DNA of 8,998 bases from the NCBI GenBank assembly GCA_013202935.1, contig JABMRG010000063.1, forward strand, positions 1-8,998. The letters run 5' to 3'. The notes under the pieces were generated by a model. That model saw nothing but the letters and a program-made list of their open reading frames with translations. It did not search any database and was not told the origin of the DNA. Of the stretch, positions 7,001 through 8,998 are shown one piece after another. How positions within the stretch are numbered: the first letter of the stretch is position 1; the number at the start of each line of letters is the position of its first letter. The stretch comes from Candidatus Omnitrophota bacterium (GTDB taxonomy: Bacteria; Omnitrophota; Gorgyraeia; JABMRG01). A program made the translations under genes and the position numbers.

Positions 7001-8069
7001 GAATGTACTAAAGAAAGAAGGCATGAGCTCCTATGATGCTGTTTTGGCAGCAAGCAGAAGACGATTGCGCCCTATAATTATGACAGCACTTACTACTATA
7101 TTTGGCCTGGTACCGCTGGCATTGGCATTAAATGAAGGCGCGAGCCTACAGCAGCCCATGGCTATAGCTGTTATAGGCGGCCTTGCGGTTTCTACGTTCT
7201 TTTCTCTGGTAGTTATACCTACAGTATATATGGGCTTAGAAGATATACGTTCTTATATAGCTATACGACGGGGCAAAAAACCTCCCCCGCCTCCGCGAGA
7301 GATTCCTCCACCAAAGCCAGGCCCGGACAAAGAAGGGCCAGGGCCCAAGCAGAAAGCGCCTATTGAGGAGGCCCCCGAGATAGATGATGAAGACTTTAAG
7401 CAGAAAGAAGAAAAAATAGAATACGAAGAAGAGGTAGAAGAGGACCAGGCCAGTAAAGAGGAAAAGCCTGAGCCTTATATGCCCGAGGAAGAACCTTTAG
7501 AAGAAGAACCGAAGCCGATAATACCCGAGGAAGATATAAGGCCACCTGTGATAGAACCAGACATTCCTAAGGAAGAAGAACTGGCAGAAGAAGATATAGA
7601 GATTGATGAGCCAGAGGAAGAGAAACTCGAAGAAGAAAAACCCGTAGAAGAACCAAAAGAAGAGATAAAAGAAGAGCCTATAGAGTTAGGGCCGCCCCCA
7701 AAGCTGCCCAAAGAAGAAAAGCCTATAGAGCCAGTGCCACCGCCTACAAAAGTGGCTACAAAACTGAAACCGACTAAAAAAGAGAAAATTCAAAAACTAG
7801 CAGCACCAAAGGCTCCGAAGAAACCGGTCAAAAAGATAAAGCCAAAAAGAGGCAAGATACGCCCTAAGTTATGGGATTCACTTGCAGATAGGCAACAGGA
7901 ACTCATAGCATACCTTAGGCAGAATAAAAGGATTACTCGTAAGCAGTACGCTGAAGACTTTGATGTATCTGTTCCTACAGCAGCGCGGGATTTGAAATAC
8001 CTCTTGAAGAAGAGAATACTAAAAGCAAAAGGCCCGGCAGCAATAGGCAGATATTATATGTTAAAATAA
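4026..8069 (+). CDS. RND efflux permease fused to a C-terminal winged helix-turn-helix domain
   Basis: This is the proton-driven inner-membrane pump subunit. Residues 19-1082 form a standard RND core: TM1 at about 28-48 after LPGFSVRRPIMT, a large periplasmic loop to about 375, TM2-TM6 at about 378-532, TM7 at 568-588, a second periplasmic loop, and TM8-TM12 at about 917-1069. TM4 carries the proton-relay acid D442 in GMLVDNSIVVVEN, with N443 where AcrB has a second Asp. TM10 has VVNNGIVLVDY, with Asn where AcrB has its Lys; both are common outside the AcrB group. After TM12 comes a proline- and glutamate-rich tail (1083-1240), a basic segment (1241-1281) and a winged helix-turn-helix (1285-1347). 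At 1347 residues it is about 300 longer than usual. The ATG adds a hydrophobic segment (2-17) not typical of the family and lacks a clear ribosome site; GTG at 4065 would give a more usual N-terminus. The substrate class is unknown. Confidence 0.93.
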   Translation: MAIFFFVVLVFIVVLSSKLPGFSVRRPIMTIMVFVGISLLGLLCWFKLPQELYPPITYPQLSVVTFYKDAAPEEMEILITKPAEEAVGTVSGVRKISSISKEEVSLVMAEFNWGTNMDFAAMGVREKIDLIKESLPRGSEDPIVMKYNPFELPVMVLNISAKNTSPAELRSVVNKIIKNELEKAEGVAAAEVTGGLIPEILIEINQDRLMSKGLALNKVVEFISKANLNYPAGTIEESFYEYLIRTMGEFKVIKEVGEVVVGIDEREKKDEFGSRGGIADPQAKRDQGIKDSRLILLKDIGTVKSTFKDKTSISRYNGKDNITVSIQKQADAHTLWVANSVKEIVSQLKKMVPKDVRIDIITDQSQAIRTNIQGVRDAALQGGILAFLVLLLFLRNVRSAAIVALNIPLSIIAVFSFMLSGGITLNMISLGGLALGVGMLVDNSIVVVENIYRHRQEEKKDAKEGSVYGATEVSAAITGSTLTTLAVFLPMAFVFGIAGQICNDLSWTVAASLLISLALALTLTPIAICFLVKKIPGVIAEESQDLIGRFIGTLQEMTHNVLVFFLDHKALCLGVVGAIFVVSCLLFPVLDTELLPKVDQGQFIVKLDLPPGTRLEFTDTVSQRIESYILEMREVKGVTVNIGSTKEKKGTALLETRGPNQAQLLVNLKPLARLGKSGEGYRTIPTSDVVQKLEKILKPQDLSGAHIEYILQESPFQSALQAGAPVVIEVKGQDLAKLKGITDDVEKKLKSIPGIYSIRNTLTDPAPEVKISVFKKKAATFNISTSDIAVTAQTAIKGYLATKFKEEGEEIDIRVRLRKQDRDNMPKVRRLEMQSPLGINVPLAELAYFSVGKGPTEIKRKDQERVVIVTANIFKRSFKKVTNSVASMLKGLKMPVGYSAELTGEKEQIQDSFRSLRNALILSILLVFMIMASQFESLWQPFVILFTVPLSIIGVILILFLTATPISIMVLLGVIVLGGLVVNNGIVLVDYTNVLKKEGMSSYDAVLAASRRRLRPIIMTALTTIFGLVPLALALNEGASLQQPMAIAVIGGLAVSTFFSLVVIPTVYMGLEDIRSYIAIRRGKKPPPPPREIPPPKPGPDKEGPGPKQKAPIEEAPEIDDEDFKQKEEKIEYEEEVEEDQASKEEKPEPYMPEEEPLEEEPKPIIPEEDIRPPVIEPDIPKEEELAEEDIEIDEPEEEKLEEEKPVEEPKEEIKEEPIELGPPPKLPKEEKPIEPVPPPTKVATKLKPTKKEKIQKLAAPKAPKKPVKKIKPKRGKIRPKLWDSLADRQQELIAYLRQNKRITRKQYAEDFDVSVPTAARDLKYLLKKRILKAKGPAAIGRYYMLK
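7272..7871 (+). other. Cytoplasmic linker of the permease: acidic proline-rich block, then basic block
   Basis: Residues 1083-1282 follow the last membrane helix. The segment opens with a proline run (KKPPPPPREIPPPKPGP). It is then strongly acidic, with many EEE and PEEE groups, to about 1236. Residues 1241-1281 switch to lysine-rich with Ala and Pro (for example KLAAPKAPKKPVKKIKPKRG), like histone-H1-type or AlgP-type tails. No fold is expected. It would act as a long tether holding the terminal domain away from the membrane, and the basic end could touch DNA non-specifically. Confidence 0.8.
7878..8066 (+). other. Winged helix-turn-helix DNA-binding domain at the permease C-terminus
   Basis: Residues 1285-1347 show helix 1 (SLADRQQELIAYLRQN), helix 2 (TRKQYAEDF), a turn, recognition helix 3 (SVPTAARDLKYLLKKR), then a wing and last strand (ILKAKGPAAIGRYYML). 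The pattern ITRxxYAxxxxVSxxTAxRDLxxLxxxxILxxxGxxxxGRYY is that of DeoR-type and Fic-associated winged helices. RND C-termini face the cytoplasm, so the domain could reach the chromosome. DNA binding is inferred from family resemblance. A protein-protein role is the main alternative. Confidence 0.82.
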
Positions 8070-8084
8070 ACCAACTGATGAATA

Positions 8085-8998
8085 ATGGGACTTCCACACT
8101 TTTCAGTACAGAGGCCGATTACAATATCAATGATATTTCTTGCTATCATTATAATCGGCACTATCTCTTTATTAAGCCTTCCTATAGAACTATTACCTAA
8201 TTTCTCAAGTGGTGATATATCCATCTTTATCAATATCCGCGGTGGTATGCCTCCCGAAGAGGTAGAAGAGCAGGTTACAAAGCCTATCGAAGAAGCTATA
8301 AGTGCAACCTCTCACCTGCGTGATGTTATATCTATTTCAGAAGAAGGCCGCTCACGTGTTGTAATGCGTTTTGAGCCTGGCATCAATATGGATTATGCGC
8401 TTCTTGAGGTAAGGGAGAAATTCTCCCGCATAAAGAGCAAGATGCCCAAGGAGATAGAAAAACCGGTTATAGCAAAGTTTGAGCAAGAGGATAAACCCGT
8501 TTTAATAATAGCAATAACTGGCCTGGGGTATACCCCGGAGATGCTCAGAAGGATCGTGGATGAAGAGGTAAAGGATAGTATATTAAGAGTAGACGGAGTT
8601 GCCAATGTTGATATAGGCGGCGGCAGAGAGAGAAAGATACTTGTTGAGGTTGACCAGAGGAAATTACAGTCGTTTCGTCTGCCTGTAGGAAGGGTAATAA
8701 ATGCCCTTAATGTCAATAATATCGATCTTTTACTTGGAGATTATGATCAGAGAAGACAGAAGCATCTTATACGTGTTATAGGCGGATTCAGGGATATGGA
8801 GCACATAAAAGAGATAGGCATAGCCGCCACTCCAAGCAGGTCTATTATCAAGGTAAAAGATGTTGCTGAAGTTAAGGACTCGTTCTTAGAGGCAACCAGC
8901 TATTCCCGCGTAAATGTACTCCCGGTAGTCTCTTTGTATATCCAGAAAGAGACAGAAGCAAACACAGTCGAGGTTATTAAAAATATCCAGAAGGTCCT
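8085..8998 (+). CDS. Second RND efflux permease subunit, 3' partial
   Basis: The frame is open from the ATG at 8085 through the window end, giving 304 codons plus two bases. The N-terminus MGLPHFSVQRPITIS is the usual RND start. TM1 follows at about residues 12-32. Then come the family hallmarks ELLPNFSSGDISIFI, GMPPEEVEEQVTKPIEEAIS (the first porter subdomain), VREKFSRIKSKMP, and, near the docking domain, a long stretch ending SIIKVKDVAEVKDSF, which matches the usual VxLxDVAxV element. The start lies 15 bp after the previous gene's stop with no clear ribosome site, so translation is probably coupled. The TM4 and TM10 relay residues lie beyond the window. It is a diverged paralogue of the first permease. 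Together they recall pumps with two different permeases per adaptor, such as MdtB/MdtC, but a shared trimer is only inferred. Confidence 0.92.
   Translation, partial: MGLPHFSVQRPITISMIFLAIIIIGTISLLSLPIELLPNFSSGDISIFINIRGGMPPEEVEEQVTKPIEEAISATSHLRDVISISEEGRSRVVMRFEPGINMDYALLEVREKFSRIKSKMPKEIEKPVIAKFEQEDKPVLIIAITGLGYTPEMLRRIVDEEVKDSILRVDGVANVDIGGGRERKILVEVDQRKLQSFRLPVGRVINALNVNNIDLLLGDYDQRRQKHLIRVIGGFRDMEHIKEIGIAATPSRSIIKVKDVAEVKDSFLEATSYSRVNVLPVVSLYIQKETEANTVEVIKNIQKV

Noticed and set aside
7475..7711. Serine-rich antisense open frame opposite the permease tail
   Set aside because: It is the reverse complement of GAA/GAG-rich codons in the acidic tail and has no independent support.
8525..8536. 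12-bp perfect palindrome GGGGTATACCCC in the second permease gene, and a similar GGGGG-CATA-CCCCC at 1867-1880 in the channel gene
   Set aside because: Both lie inside conserved coding sequence (GLGYTPE and FWGHTPS) and are explained by codon choice; no repeated context supports a site.

Overview
The window holds one strand-consistent gene cluster, all on the + strand, for a tripartite RND (resistance-nodulation-division) export machine. In order: the 3' part of a TolC-type outer-membrane channel (1-2342, open at its 5' end), a periplasmic adaptor of the HlyD/MFP family (2358-3860), a complete RND inner-membrane permease with a very long C-terminal extension (4026-8069), and the 5' part of a second RND permease (8085-8998, running off the window). 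The gaps are 15 bp, 165 bp and 15 bp, so the set is most simply read as one operon. No RNA gene, transposase, CRISPR array or phage gene was seen.

The host must have two membranes, because the pump is a diderm machine. Coding is A+T-leaning, with heavy use of ATA for isoleucine and AGA/AGG for arginine. That codon style, with unusually extended pump proteins, would fit an uncultured candidate-phylum bacterium such as Omnitrophota. This is only an impression; there is no marker gene to settle it.

The notable point is that all three parts of the pump carry non-standard additions. The channel protein has about 300 extra N-terminal residues, with diverged repeats and a charged helix. The adaptor has a roughly 100-residue charged, probably disordered cytoplasmic N-terminus before its membrane anchor, and a calcium-loop-like DxDxDGxxD motif in its C-terminal part. 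The first permease carries a roughly 200-residue tail after its last membrane helix, first acidic and proline-rich and then basic, ending in a winged helix-turn-helix domain of the DeoR/Fic-associated type. That domain would lie in the cytoplasm, so this looks like a transporter fused to its own DNA-binding domain.

Between the adaptor and the first permease is a 165-bp non-coding gap packed with inverted repeats. One is a perfect 13-bp inverted repeat beginning at the base after the adaptor's stop codon. It could be an RNA structure that adjusts expression within the operon or, more speculatively, an operator for the permease's own DNA-binding domain.
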